Source: Hydractinia symbiolongicarpus (Eukaryota; Cnidaria; Hydrozoa; Anthoathecata; Hydractiniidae). From it: a stretch of DNA of 64,000 bases. Below the pieces are notes generated by a model, which did no database searches, was not told the DNA's origin, and was given only the letters and a program-made list of their open reading frames with translations. The first letter of the stretch is position 1; every line of letters begins with the position of its first letter. Shown here piece by piece: positions 12,075 through 22,998 of the stretch. The stretch spans positions 11,096,001 to 11,160,000 of the forward strand of contig NC_079887.1 in NCBI RefSeq assembly GCF_029227915.1, in the 5' to 3' direction. The position numbers and the translations under genes were made by a program.

Positions 12075-14150
12075 ATTTATTTGGGTTCAATTTTGTACAA
12101 AATTGTTCTTCTCCCTAAAATGAAATATAAAAATGAAAAAAATTATAGATTAAGAATAAATAAGTGTTCAAAAAATAAATTTTTTTATATACATTAAATA
12201 AAAAAGAAAACCGCGATGAGAAAAACTGAAAAGGCTTGAAAGAAATTGAAACGCTCGAATCGACGAGAAATTAAGAAACGATATATGGAATCAACCTAAA
12301 TTGTAACTAGACAAAAAGCAGAGAAAACGATAAATGGCCTTGAAAGTAAGGATAATATAAATAAACTATAAATAAAGAATAAATAATTGTTCAAAAAAAA
12401 TATTATCATATATATACTTGGCTAGTCGCAAAAGGAGAAAAGGCAAAAGTAAACACAAGCTGAAAATGAGTAAGGGTAGATTGTGAACAGGTCGATTGAA
12501 ATGTTGCACTTGTGTTTTATGAGCGGACTTGACGATTGGGATCACAGGAGTTTATTTTAATCACTTGATTCATTCATTTTGGCTCAGTTTTTTATATTAA
12601 AATGAATTAATTAGGGAAATGTACTAATTTATTAAATTTGTTTTAATCAATAGTGAGGTTTCTATGAAACGCGGAAAGATCAAGAAATATCAACAACGCG
12701 TTTGAATGCACAGACAGACGACGGCCATTATTATGAAGACAAAAATTATAAATTTTATTTAGTATACAAAAGGTATAAAACTAAACTGTTAAAAAAGTTT
12801 ACAAATTATACCACAAATATCAAGCAACATGCTAGCCAAGAATGAAAGAGTGAGATGGCAATATTTGAAAGTGTGTCTACGCATGTATCAATCATTCAGC
12901 TATATTGGTTTAGCTAATTTTTTGGAATATATTTTGTGACATGTATGTAGTGATCTTTGATGGCGTAGCATGATATAGTCTTCAGGTCTGCAATATTCTC
13001 ACACATTTGTTTATATTTTTGCACATTTTCCATTAACTAAATCCTTGGGTGGGCGTCGTCATGTATATGCAAAAATCTTATCTTTTATCTACCTTGTTAC
13101 CGTTCATTCCATGCGACGTGTTAAATTTAGTGTTGTAATACTAGCTTTGCTATTTGTTCCTTGTCGTTAATATTAATTTCAGCATAGGCACTTTCTAAAT
13201 ACAAAAACAGAGGAGGTTAAAAGTTGTTTAATACTTTGTCGTTTTACTTTGTCTTAATGATTTTCTGTTTATACTTGTAGTAGATATCGCATAGTGCGGA
13301 GAAAAATATCGAATTTTCTATGTTCTCGTTTACATATTTCATGAGCCTTTCAGCAAGTGAAATATCCAAGAATTAGAAAAAAAAGTGACAATAATGTAAC
13401 ACTGTTACAAAAAACTTGTGCATTTTAAATGTTTAGAAAAAGTGTTTTTTTTAAAAAAAATACATATGATTTTTAGGTTGTTTTATAAAAATTATTTTTA
13501 TTTTTTATGAGGAGAAAATTATGGAACAAATTTACCAACAATTCTTTTTTTTAACTTTGCTCAGCGAGTTTTTAACTAATCAGGAAAAAATATCACCCTT
13601 TTGCACTGTGGAATCGAAATATTGCACTTGCTTTTCGGTAGAAAACAAAAAATATATTTGGTGTAGATCAGCCAATCAGTGCTAAAAAAAACTCTAACCG
13701 TATGATAAATGTACATATAGTTTGTAGTTTCTCTTTGCGTGACATAAAGAACCACAAGTATTGAAACATACAAAATAAAGATTAATGAAGCGGCAAGATC
13801 TTTTATTCTCACATATTTATATTTTATGCCAAAAAGTGTTAATTATCGATTCGTTGAAATTATGCAGGTAACACGTGTTTAAAGCACACCTTAACAAGGT
13901 TCTATTGCCGCCCTTATAAGCTGACAAAATTTAACTTGCGAATTAAGCCAAGGTTTATTAATGCACTAATCAATATTGGCTTTATTTACCCTTTCAAGGT
14001 AAAATTATAAAGTTTCTAAAGCAATGCTTCTTTACCAACTCTATACACCCGTAAGGCCAAGTGTCTTAAGCAAATGAAATTATTGCCGTAATAATTATCA
14101 GCAAATAGAATTCGGTGATGATGTTTTTTCTCTTTGTTTGTTAATGACTT
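11901..14150. other. Noncoding; (TTA)n tract and solo mini-Helitron end
   Basis: Holds a (TTA)n run at 12045-12072. A minus-strand mini-Helitron 5' end (TCTTCATAATAATGGCCG then TGTCTGTC) sits at about 12705-12739. A hydrophobic minus-strand frame at 13576-13812 starts like a signal anchor but has no supporting splice sites. Confidence 0.4.
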
Positions 14151-14152
14151 AC

Positions 14153-14266
14153 CATGGCTCTTTTGACGAACTTTCCTGCTTTTCCTTACAAAATAAGTCA
14201 CCGGTAACGCCACTATGAATAATCCAGTTGGTATAAGGATTTTCCAAATATTCCTTGTCATCAAGT
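14153..14266 (-). CDS. Receptor copy 1, transmembrane exon
   Basis: Minus-strand exon between acceptor CTTGTAG (ending 14267) and donor GTAAGT (14147-14152). It encodes NIWKILIPTGLFIVALPVTYFV then a basic stop-transfer RKSRKVRQKSHG: a single-pass membrane segment followed by cytoplasmic residues. It joins the kringle exon in phase 1. No kinase or other cytoplasmic domain is seen downstream. Corresponds in position to the exon at 32809-32887 of the second receptor. Confidence 0.6.
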
Positions 14267-14428
14267 CTACAAGAAGTTATTTACCATAATCTGAACAAAT
14301 TGTCTTATGTATTAAATGCGTAGCTACTTATTGTGCGTAGCCTATGTAATTGAATGTATACTGAAGACTTTTAAAACTTACGATGACGTCAAATAAATTT
14401 TCAGAAAAGAAAAATGAAGTTAGAATAC

Positions 14429-14694
14429 CAATTTTTGTAGAAGTGCTTTTCTCGTGGAAGCAGTTGTCTACATCACAGTACTCCCAGTGTTGCATATGCT
14501 TGTCGGTGTAACACCAAGGCTTTGATAGGTAGCCTTGTGGATCTCTGCAAAAATTTTTCTCTAATGTTGGATAATTGTCAAGTGAAAGATAAGGATTTAT
14601 GTTCCATGGTTGACAAGATTTGCCAGAGAAGGTAACATTAATGTTGCCAATATAGCCTATTCCCTTTCCTTCGTAACAGTTCTTCGTGAAATTT
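14429..14694 (-). CDS. Receptor copy 1, kringle exon
   Basis: Encodes one complete kringle domain: NCYEGKG, CQPWN, NFCRDPQG, KPWCYTD and CDVDNC supply the six cysteines in kringle order. Acceptor GTTTTTAG is at 14695-14702; the likely donor is GTATTC at 14423-14428. Kringles are extracellular protein-binding modules; paired with frizzled they occur in ROR/MuSK-type receptors. The start phase (one base) does not match the one-base overhang left by the frizzled exon at 16318, so either an exon is missing between them or this copy carries an indel. Confidence 0.75.
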
Positions 14695-16317
14695 CTAAAA
14701 ACAAAAAGGGAATAATATATTTATCATTAAGGGGAAAGTTACCGCAATAATTTTGACATTTCATAGAACGAACGTCAACAACTTCAAAACACGTAGTTGT
14801 TTTTCATGAGGGAAAAGTTAAAGTCTCCTTGAAAATGTAAATGATAAACACGACCCCTTTTGAAAATAAAGAAAGCTGGATTAGGCGCGGTTAAGGACGT
14901 TAAAATGCTTAGAAATTTGTTCCTGTGAAAAGAACACTGCTTATTTTAACTAATCGGTTCTTTCATTAAAGGTAACATGCGATTAGCTACGCAAAGAATA
15001 ACTCATTTGTTTATTTTAGAGAATGTTTCCAAATTTCTTAGCAAGACACTGCGCGTTACCACCATCACAACAATCACACAGGAATTTTCTAGGAATCCTC
15101 CCTGCTTTTATAAAAAACAAAATGGTAGCGCAAGTGGGATATCACGCCCCAATCCTGCTTTGTTTAATGAACGAAAAATGTAAAAATGTCCCCTAAACCT
15201 TTAATTTACTCTTCAGTACACTAACTTTATATCCTGCATATCTGACTGTGTCGAAAGGTAACTTCGTAAAGTTATTTTTTTTTAAAGATCATTTTTCATG
15301 AATATGTTCCATACGCAAATTGATACTACAGTTACAATGGTTTTGACGAAATTGCTGACTAAATAAAGACTTTATCATTCTCAATATGGATCGTCGTTTG
15401 TATACATCGCTCCGCTATTTTTAATTAGCATTTTCGAAGAGTTATAAAGATTATTCAACAATAAACGCACTTTAGAAGGAGGAAAGCTTAGCTATTCATG
15501 TGTATACAAGAAAATATATTTCTAAAAAGATTTCTTTTTCAACTTAACTGACCTCACTCAATTTTACTTGAACTTTTTCAGTTTCATTTAGTTTGGTTGC
15601 ATGGTTTTTCGAGGTGTAGTAAGTTATCACTGTTGTTATTCTTAATCATATGTATCCCAGATAAGCTTAAATACTTTGAATAATAATTATAACAGCAGAA
15701 GACTGTGCACGATTTTATTATTTAGAAATACATTAGCGTTCTTATTGCTGTTCAGTCCTGGAACATGGGTAAAACACGCGCTCTGTTAAGAAAAAACAGA
15801 TATTCGTGGTAGAACAGAAGCTGGTTTATAACAAAAACACAACATTCAGAAATTTAGTTATATGTTTCACAATTTTATTAACCAGGATCCAATATCTAAA
15901 TGTAATTTAACTTCCCCTTTAATATTCACAAAGCTGACTTTTTCCAGCATCATTTTGTTTATTGTAAGAAGTTCTGCTAAGTAAGTTACACAATGAGCAG
16001 TAAAATTATGTCCATTTCATATACTCCCCCCTACTTTGAATCTCCTACAATTAAGAATTTATTATTTCGGAGATGTGTCTGAATATTTTTTTTTTAAATT
16101 AAACAAAAATTTTCTAAGCATGAGACTAATTAATTAATTATATCAAAGCCCTACGGTCCAAGTTCTAGGCCTTTTCTCCTAAAAGTCAAAACTAATAAAC
16201 TAAACTTTAGTTTACCATAAGACACTGAAAAACGTTTGTTGATACCGCACATATGCTACAAATCACAAATTGCATCTCTTATATTATGAAACTGACACCT
16301 GCAACATGTATACTTAC
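14695..16317 (-). other. Presumed intron plus unassigned sequence
   Basis: Lies between the kringle and frizzled exons. A plus-strand 68-codon frame at 14977 shows no family resemblance. Nothing else recognised. Confidence 0.35.
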
Positions 16318-16620
16318 GAGGGAGCTGACAACGTTCAACGTGTGTTGCGTCTTTTTCCAAAAGTAATGAGCAAATTGACTTGTTTCCAATATCGGGTAAA
16401 TTGGCTAATTCTACTGGTATGTGTCCTTTTAACTGATATGCCATTTGATACACTTCTTGAAAAAAATGTGAGTGTTTCGTGCATAAACTTCTACATGGTC
16501 TCGAAATAAGAATTGACAAGTTTGATGATGACGTCAAACAAACTTGAAATCGTAGATTACAATATATCGCATCTATTTGAACTTTGTTTTCTAAATAATA
16601 TCGCCATATGTATTCGAACT
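16318..16620 (-). CDS. Receptor copy 1, frizzled-domain exon (partial)
   Basis: Minus-strand frame ending at a strong donor GTAAGTATAC (16317 downward). Residues include VCLTSSS, RPCRSLC, HSHFF, ICSLL and HVERCQLP, the C-terminal half of a frizzled cysteine-rich domain. It parallels 33899-34264, which has VCLKSS, PPCKSTC, CNALP and FERCQLK, but several expected cysteines are absent upstream. The exon start is uncertain, since the open frame runs to 16780 without a clear acceptor. This half-domain may not fold; the copy may be decaying. Confidence 0.5.
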
Positions 16621-16789
16621 TTTTCTTCATTTTTTTCAAAATTTGATTGAATCCAAAATTGATGTACCGATCTAAAAATATCCTCGTAATCAACGATTTA
16701 AATTCAATGACTTTTATTACTTCACTTGTGGATAAACTGTTCAACATGAGGAGCCCGATAATTTCGCTGACATACAGCATATCTCAAGT

Positions 16790-17450
16790 GGGCTTTATAT
16801 GGAGACATACTATCTAGTTTGTGAATCTATTATTAAAATGGTACAACAAAAACTTAAAATAAAAAGACAAAAAAAATCATTTCCATATAACCCCAAAAAT
16901 ATAAATCTCATTCACTAAAACCATCTTTTCGCTTTAACGCACTTAAACAAGGCCTTAAACTTGTTTCATGGAAGTTTCAAATCGTACAATTTGGAATACT
17001 AACAGCATCAAAGTCAAACATTTATTCCCTTTCTTGTGGCTTCGAAAAGACAACAGCGAGAAAGTCGTGGATTTTTTTGCCAAAAAGTAATTTACATGTT
17101 TAGTGGGTTGTACGGAGGAAGGTCTGTTTTAAATCGACTTGTTCTTGTACGAAATTCAGTCTACTTTCAGTAAAACTGACCAAAAGTGTCAAAAGTAACG
17201 AGATTTTTAGATATGGCCTTTTCGAAAGAAGTAACAAAGATGGCGCCGCATGTCACCTATATTAAAAATTTTAAAGTATAGAACTTCGAATTATTCTTTT
17301 TACAAGAGACTATATTTAAACGGATACTGACCAATCCACGTAATATTGAAATAAGGTTGGGTCAGAACCGGTAGACTGCAGAAATGCTGCTATTTATATG
17401 CGCAGGTTAGGTAGAAAGTTGCGCTTCTAGCACCTTCTAATACGTCCACG
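16790..17450. other. Noncoding between receptor copy 1 and the virus-like element
   Basis: No first-half frizzled exon equivalent to 34382-34572 is visible here. No terminal inverted repeat of the neighbouring element was found, so its left edge is only approximate. Confidence 0.4.
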
Positions 17451-17479
17451 TGTGCGCAAATTTCGAATTTAATAGAGTA

Positions 17480-19246
17480 AAGCTCATGTTGCTGTACGAG
17501 TAGTTAACGAGTTATGATAAGTTGAACCATGCTGGACCTGTCGCGCACGATGATTTTTATTGCTGATTAAGCGGTAAAAACGCACTATCCGTTGCAGAAT
17601 ATGAAGCCTTCTGATCAGAATTCGATAATTGAGGTTGTGTGACGATGATGAACTGGTTACACGAGCATAACATGGGTGACGTTGAACCCTTCATCGGAGA
17701 AGGTGATAAGACAAGACGTCAATATTACGGGGATGATATCGATATTTTGAAGGATGTAGTATCCGTGGTGTATTGATGCATTATGTGTTGAATAGGACCC
17801 TAAAATTAAATCCTATGACAGAGCTCTATGCACCAGGCCAACCATGCAAACAAAAATGTAAAGACTGGTACAGCAAGAATTGTAAGGATTATAAGGAAGT
17901 GCAGAAAACATGTGAAAAATGTACGAAGAATGAGGCTTACGAGCTGTTACAAACAGGGATGGTAGGATGTCCAGCAATCGTATTTTGTAGGTTCCACTAA
18001 CGTGGTATTACGATCACATGTATACAAGGGCGCCAAACAGTGCCAAACAATCTTGGGGTTAGATGAGAACATGTTGTATCCTACCACATTGATATGTGAC
18101 TTCCCTTGGGGTAAGGAAAAATTGCTCAAGATTGCTGAGCCTAGATCGCTGGAAAACGTTGAAAAACTAACACGAAATGTGCAAGCAGGCTTCTTTTTGT
18201 GTTTGCCCAATTTGACATTGAGGTGCCTGCGGAGCTGTATGATAAATTTTCCGAGATTTCCCCTCTATTTGTGGTGAAAGAATTATCCGATGAAGCCATC
18301 CCGGAGCACATGCACGATTATTTAAAATCTACAGGCCGTAAACGTATTCCTGGTACACGTAAGCTGTTGGGTGTGATGAAAGCTGAAAAGATCCTGCTCT
18401 ATACTCTGTTGAAATGGTACCTAGCTCATGGTTTGATAGTGACAGCGATCCACCAATATTTAAAATATAAGCGAGGTAAGACATTTGATTGGTTTCCTAA
18501 GGACACTGCGGATGCTCATAGGGATCTGATAAAAATCCAGATCAGCTTAGTACTGGAGATACAGCAAAACTGAAGGGTAATTCATTTTATGGTAAAATGA
18601 TCGAAGATCTAGGAGGTCATGCAAACACAATGTTTACAAGAGATAAAAAGAGGATTGATCAAGCGATGGGATCTCCATATTTCGAAGACGTGAAGCCGAT
18701 ACATATGCGTACGATATCAGAAAAGGCAAACGCAAGTGCAGCATTGACAGAGCCTACCAATGTGGTATCGCTGTGTACTAGCCAAGCTATGCATGCTTGA
18801 ATTTTACTATGACTTTCTGGATAAATACGTAAATCGTAGAGACGTCGAGTACATCTATATGGATACAGACTCTGCCTATTTCGCTATCGCTGGAGAAGAA
18901 TTACGCGAAATCGTGTGTCCTGAGCTGTTAGAGGAGTACGACAAAGATGTGGAAAGCTGGCTGGTGATGGATGATTACTCAAACAGGACAGGAAGTCTGC
19001 TTAAGCCTGAATTTATAGGTTTTAGAATAATTAATTAATAATTGACTGCAAATTTTGTGGAAGATAAAAGAGTACAAAGTTTTCTTGCAAAGGGATGTCA
19101 AAGAAGCAGAATGTCATGACTTGGTCAAGGTACATGAACGCGTTGAAAGGACATCTAGATACTGCGAAAAACATAGGTTTCCGGGTACATAACCAGGGGA
19201 CGATAACTTATGAGGAAAGTAAGCTAGGATTATCAGCTGTGCATTA
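17480..19246 (+). pseudogene. Protein-primed DNA polymerase B, broken
   Basis: Fragments in shifting frames read in order as the C-terminal part of a Polinton-type PolB (DNA_pol_B_2 family), which replicates linear genomes from a terminal protein. Visible landmarks: LTSYDKL near 17505; AEYEAF near 17597; motif A ILGLDENMLYP at about 18053; motif B KGNSFYGKM at 18573-18600; motif C YMDTDSAYFA at about 18856, with the metal-binding DTD intact; and a C-terminal stretch ending KLGLSA near 19240. There are at least five stops or frameshifts (for example after FCRFH at 17998 and at 18571). The N-terminal exonuclease region is absent. Not functional as read. Confidence 0.85.
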
Positions 19247-19664
19247 AGTGCTTGGTTGACGTCAAAGCATCAACAGAACGTACCAAATGCCCGCACAAAA
19301 AACGACGACAGCAATGTCCCATATGCGATCGCCCTGGTTATCTACATATTCTTATTCTAGGGAGAAAGAACGCAATGCCCTAAATTATGATACGGAGATG
19401 TCATCCCAAGAATATGTTGAATATGATATTGTAACATTCATGAAGCACATCCAGGCCCGATTTACAGGCGGTATAAACTGGGGGAATAGAGGTCAGTCGG
19501 AATTTGACCACAAAATTCCGATAAAATACGAAGAGAATGGAGAATATCCAGGTGAAGAAGAACAAATTGCAAGACTGCACTATATCAACATGCAGCCCAT
19601 GTGGGTTACGGATAACCAAACGCAAGGTCATCGATATATCTCTAAGTATTTGAACAGATTGTAG
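19247..19664 (+). pseudogene. HNH-like nuclease with zinc-type Cys/His motif
   Basis: After a stretch CPHKKRRQQCPICDRPGYL (19288-19344, one frame) the reading continues in another frame as a 125-codon region with INWGNRGQSEFDHKIPIKY and a later LHYINMQPMWVTDNQ. The first block resembles CxHxKxRxxC repeats, and FDHKIPI plus the NMQP(L/M)W box resemble the HNH-like domain joined to such repeats in giant viruses and related elements (from family knowledge, not searched). A frameshift near 19363 breaks the gene. It directly follows the polymerase on the same strand. Role in the element unknown; homing or genome processing are guesses. Confidence 0.6.
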
Positions 19665-19768
19665 TCTAGCGCGGTTGATCAAACAAACCTCTAATAAATG
19701 GAGATTTGTTTATGTATTGCGATAATTATGCCGTATTTTTTTACGGTTTCGATGTTTAATAAACAGAA

Positions 19769-20040
19769 TGTCGCAACTTACTAAACTATTTGATGTTTTT
19801 TAAACTCCCGCAAAACAACTTGAAAAAGTAGTGGACAAACGTCAAGCTTTGAACGATGCCATACGCAAAGGCAAAGCATTCTTGTACCGAAGAAATGTAC
19901 TGAAGGCTTCGTTGACAAGGAAAAGACGACGCGATCAGAAATGTTTATTCTGAACATGTTCAACAAGAGATCCATGAAAAAGGTGAAAAAACTGCTAAGG
20001 CACTGTCTTCTCATGCAATTAGCATGTATACAATATTGTA
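19769..20040 (+). pseudogene. Small basic element protein, broken
   Basis: Starts MSQLTKLFDVF, then a TAA, then a lysine/arginine-rich run TPAKQLEKVVDKRQALNDAI and, after a frameshift near 19935, a segment ending HAISMYTIL. Compact spacing with neighbours suggests a real element gene of about 90 residues. No family recognised. Confidence 0.45.
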
Positions 20041-20110
20041 GGTAATTTTTTTCGGTTCAATAGTGCTGAAAATTTAAAGCCATCGAGGAAGACCAGTTAT
20101 CACGGATAGT

Positions 20111-20254
20111 ATGGCTGATTTGGATATCCTGGTGAACTCTACCTTCGGTAAATTTCTAGCACCTCTTCTTGTTGCTGCACACACCGTGAATCATACTCAG
20201 TTTTTCAAAAAAAAAAAAAAACAGAAAACGGAGAAGATCAAGAAGAAGAAAAAG
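20111..20254 (+). CDS. Short hydrophobic/lysine-rich element protein
   Basis: Frame MADLDILVNSTFGKFLAPLL, then AAHTVNHTQFF, then a 15-base A run giving polylysine. Frame after the A run is ambiguous. The head could be membrane-associated. No family recognised. Confidence 0.35.
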
Positions 20255-20512
20255 ATGGGTGATAGTATGTCATAAATAACTCAAGGCTTACATGAAATAT
20301 ATGCTCAAAGCATGGCACACTTCAAGTCTAGGATTCGATATGGGTTCACGCAAAACTTTGATACATGGCTGAGCGATGGTGCTGATGTGAATCAAAAAAT
20401 CGTACTAGCTCCGCCTGCGGCTAGGTGTCCAGCCCATGCTTGTGAGTTATACTTAGGTGCAAAGAAGTCGAAATCTGTGTATGAGACAGAGGGCTCTATG
20501 ATTTATAATTAA
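20255..20512 (+). pseudogene. Element protein, one in-frame stop
   Basis: Reads MGDSMS, TAA, then ITQGLHEIYAQSMAHF and on through FTQNFDTWLSDGADV to a stop at 20512. Without the stop it would be about 85 residues. The ATG at 20312 would give a 66-residue product. Unknown function; flanked by other plus-strand element genes. Confidence 0.5.
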
Positions 20513-20533
20513 ACTTTTATAGAGGTCATCCTC

Positions 20534-20550
20534 TATAAAATAAAAGAGCG
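20534..20550 (+). promoter_or_regulatory. Element promoter-like motif (TATAAAATAAAAGAG)
   Basis: TATAAAATAAAAGAGCG lies 6 bases before the ATG at 20557. Nearly the same string precedes the genes at 30280 (minus) and 29173 (plus). Confidence 0.5.
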
Positions 20551-20556
20551 ACAGTA

Positions 20557-20859
20557 ATGATAATAACAAAAACAGTAAAGAATCTAGGTAGAGTGGCGCA
20601 AGGTCACAAACTAGCCGCACTGATGACAAAAAGGAAAGAAGAACTTAAGCACTCTTCTGGAGACAGTTTATTATCAAGTACTGTACCAAATAGTTCATCA
20701 AGTTCTAACGCTATGTTAGGAGGAATCGCAGCAGTTGGTATTATTGTAATAGGAGGGTTGTTTGGCGTTTGGTACAAATTTTTGAAAAATCATCATCAGC
20801 AGCAGCAACAACCGTCGGAGCAAACACCTCCTGTTGAAAAAAAGTTTTTTTTAAAATGA
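20557..20859 (+). CDS. Single-pass membrane protein of the element
   Basis: Intact 100-residue frame. N-terminal basic/serine-rich region, then a glycine-rich hydrophobic segment AMLGGIAAVGIIVIGGLFGV (about residues 51-70), then WYKFLKNHH and a glutamine run with a PP tail. One membrane helix, probably with a soluble C-terminal tail. It is among the few undamaged genes of the element and starts just after a promoter-like motif. Likely a virion membrane or minor capsid protein by analogy; not demonstrable from sequence. Confidence 0.65.
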   Translation: MIITKTVKNLGRVAQGHKLAALMTKRKEELKHSSGDSLLSSTVPNSSSSSNAMLGGIAAVGIIVIGGLFGVWYKFLKNHHQQQQQPSEQTPPVEKKFFLK

Positions 20860-20862
20860 ACC

Positions 20863-20873
20863 TTATATAATAA
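20863..20873 (+). promoter_or_regulatory. Element promoter-like motif (CTTATATAATAAA)
   Basis: CCTTATATAATAAAATG runs into the ATG at 20875. The same string ACTTATATAATAAATG precedes the DUF4116 gene starting at 30911 on the minus strand. Confidence 0.5.
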
Positions 20874-20874
20874 A

Positions 20875-21365
20875 ATGACAAACGTTTCACCGTACGAGAA
20901 GGAGATAATTGACATGTTATACGAGACCCTGGTAGATATTGGGTTCACACTAGGGAATGCTTTGGCAAGTAAGAAGTTTTTAGGAATAGGGCAGCCGTCC
21001 GCAGGATAAGGGAAAGTCGGGAAATAGCAGTCAAAAAAGGATGGATCCCAGCCTCGACGAGATTTTTGTCCGCTATACAGTTATCGATAACAGTGATTCC
21101 TCACCAGCTACGAGGCACGATAATTTTTAATCCATTCAAAGAGCTGATCCATAGGATTAATCAAGAACACGTAATCATCTTGCCAAAGCGAGGATCTCTC
21201 GAGGTACGTGGAGTTCCATCGTATAGTCGGGAAGAGGATGATTATGTTATGAAAATGTTTCTTGTATTCTTAGAAAGGTTTAGAACGAGTTGTGTTTTTC
21301 CACAACTTATCAGGCCTGAAAATATACCCGGGGCTCTTTCACTATATCTAGAGCCATTTAATTGA
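20875..21365 (+). pseudogene. Element protein, frameshifted, about 160 residues
   Basis: Begins MTNVSPYEKEIIDMLYETL, meets a TAA near 21007, continues in other frames through DEIFVRYTVIDNSDSS and RHDNF, then NPFKELIHRINQ and a C-terminal part ending LSLYLEPFN. The parts fit one gene with two or three lesions. It ends 3' to 3' against the capsid-type gene on the other strand. Family not recognised; possibly a minor structural protein. Confidence 0.45.
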
Positions 21366-22562
21366 AAGTGACTTTAATACTGTGCGCTGTGAAAGCGCCC
21401 AGGAGGTTCAATTGAGCAACACTCAGTAAATACACATAACATCTGATATTCCCCGCCCCATTGGCTTTGTTTGTCATATGTAAGGTGATACCATCACTTA
21501 ATTGTTGAAGATATCGACCACTGCCACGAAGACTATTATCGGGACTTGATCGCAGATCGACAAAAAAGGCAAATCGTTCAGTCAGGAATTGACCTATTGT
21601 TACCGTGGAATTGTGGCCACCAAATAGGTTCACAATTTATTCATATTGATCTTTTCCAAGCATTGCATGAGAGTAAAGCTCATTAGGTAAACCCTCCACA
21701 GTGATTGAGATTTCTTCAATCTTGGGGTTGTAAAATATTTTGTTAGCGCCGGAGTACGATTTAACTTTCGATGGGTCTACGAACAGTAATAGAACACCTT
21801 TAAAACTTTTGGCGGGTGCATCAAGCCGTACATTTAGCTAGTATCCTCATTCTTCATGTTGATCACCTTGTTGCAAAGGACTCTCTCAAATGGTAGTGCA
21901 AACTTACTGTATCGTGATACTAGACTACGTGCGAGCCCATTGTGGTTGAATTTATCAAATTCGTGTGCAATGTTACTGATCTTGTATGTAGCATCTGCGG
22001 TTTTGGCTGCCGTATACCCTGAAGCCGCTACACCTCAATCTTTAATAACATCTTCATATTTAGCAAAATGGAGAGCGAATTGGATCCTATTGTGTAATCC
22101 AGGTTGATAAAAGGGTAGGTCTCTGATTAATTCAAAAAATTTTCCAAGTGGCATACAGAACGTATTCGCAGCAATCGCCTTCTCCTCGACATTCTCCACA
22201 TGATCGCTAGCTTTCACTTGCAAAGCGCTGATAGTACCATCATTAGGGCTGATGTCTTCTAGGATCAAATTGTTTTCACGTTCAAATTTCGATTTGATGT
22301 AGTCGTTGATACTTTGAATTTCATTACCATTGAGTGTGATTTTCAAGGTCTGTACCAGATTCTTGCAGATATTGCTCACTATGGTACGCTTCGTATTGGT
22401 CCCGGTCAGCTCAAAGTCAAATAATAACCGAAGGCTTCCGGGTAATATTCTATCATTTTGCCCCTTATTGGGAATATCGACATACAGATCCTCGTTCTGA
22501 TTGATTGTCGATGGGACGTGACTCACCTTGACACGCTGTTTGTTCGCTTTAAATGCGAACAT
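21358..22562 (-). pseudogene. Major-capsid-type protein, broken
   Basis: The 5' part (22562-22035) is a 175-residue open frame: FAFKANKQRVKVSHVPS, then NEDLYVDIP, LRLLFDFELTG, LKITLNGNEIQSINDY and NRIQFALHFAKYEDVI. Alternating beta-type segments and the LxxTLNG turn resemble the double-jelly-roll capsid proteins of Polinton/adintovirus-like elements. After an in-frame TGA at 22032 the frame continues to about 21842, then a frameshift, a TAA at about 21639, and a last piece ending IKVTFN. The total of about 400 residues suits the family. Near INDY a short segment seems deleted. Capsid identity is by pattern, not search. Confidence 0.6.
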
Positions 22563-22666
22563 TTCTTTTAATTCCGCATACGGATCAAGTGTTTTTCCAA
22601 TTTTTTTCCAAATATATCACTATCATTCATTACTAGTTTATTATTAGTTGTTTTTTCTTAAAATAC

Positions 22667-22990
22667 ATGGCTGATAATATAGGATATAAAGGTGAATTTA
22701 CACGTGATGGCGATGATGATGATAGTTATTTTATTAAGCCATCAGACCTTGCCAAGCCTGTAGTGATAACGCCAACACGGGAAGAAAGATGGATGCAGGG
22801 CGGCGACAAGTTAGGTAGTAAGAGGGAAAAGACCAAGCAAGAAGATCTACTCTTTTTATATTTATCTTGAGGAGACACTAGGGAAGCCAGATGAGCTATA
22901 TTACACCGAATTTGAACTAGGAAAGAATAAGAAAGATAAATCCAATCAACTCCTCCATGAAGGGAAAAACTAGCGATAGGGGAAGGTAGC
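22667..22990 (+). pseudogene. Acidic element protein, 5' part, split by a LINE
   Basis: Starts MADNIGYKGEFTRDGDDDDS, runs to YFIKPSDLAKPVVITP and then, after a frameshift near 22850, LGKPDELYYTEFELGKNKK. The sequence is broken at 22999 by the LINE; a matching tail GAYAGLRMRLYYNQ lies at 25393-25437. Function unknown. ATG is preceded by an AT-rich stretch as in other element genes. Confidence 0.5.
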
Positions 22991-22998
22991 TTTTGCAC

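Noticed and set aside
13576-13812. Signal-anchor-like minus-strand frame
   Set aside because: Hydrophobic start only; no splice sites, no downstream domain and AT-rich composition.
14153-16620. Kinase domain expected after a frizzled-kringle receptor
   Set aside because: No glycine loop, HRD or DFG-like motif found on the minus strand downstream of either copy within the window.
21856-22107. 83-codon plus-strand frame
   Set aside because: Antisense shadow of the capsid-type gene.
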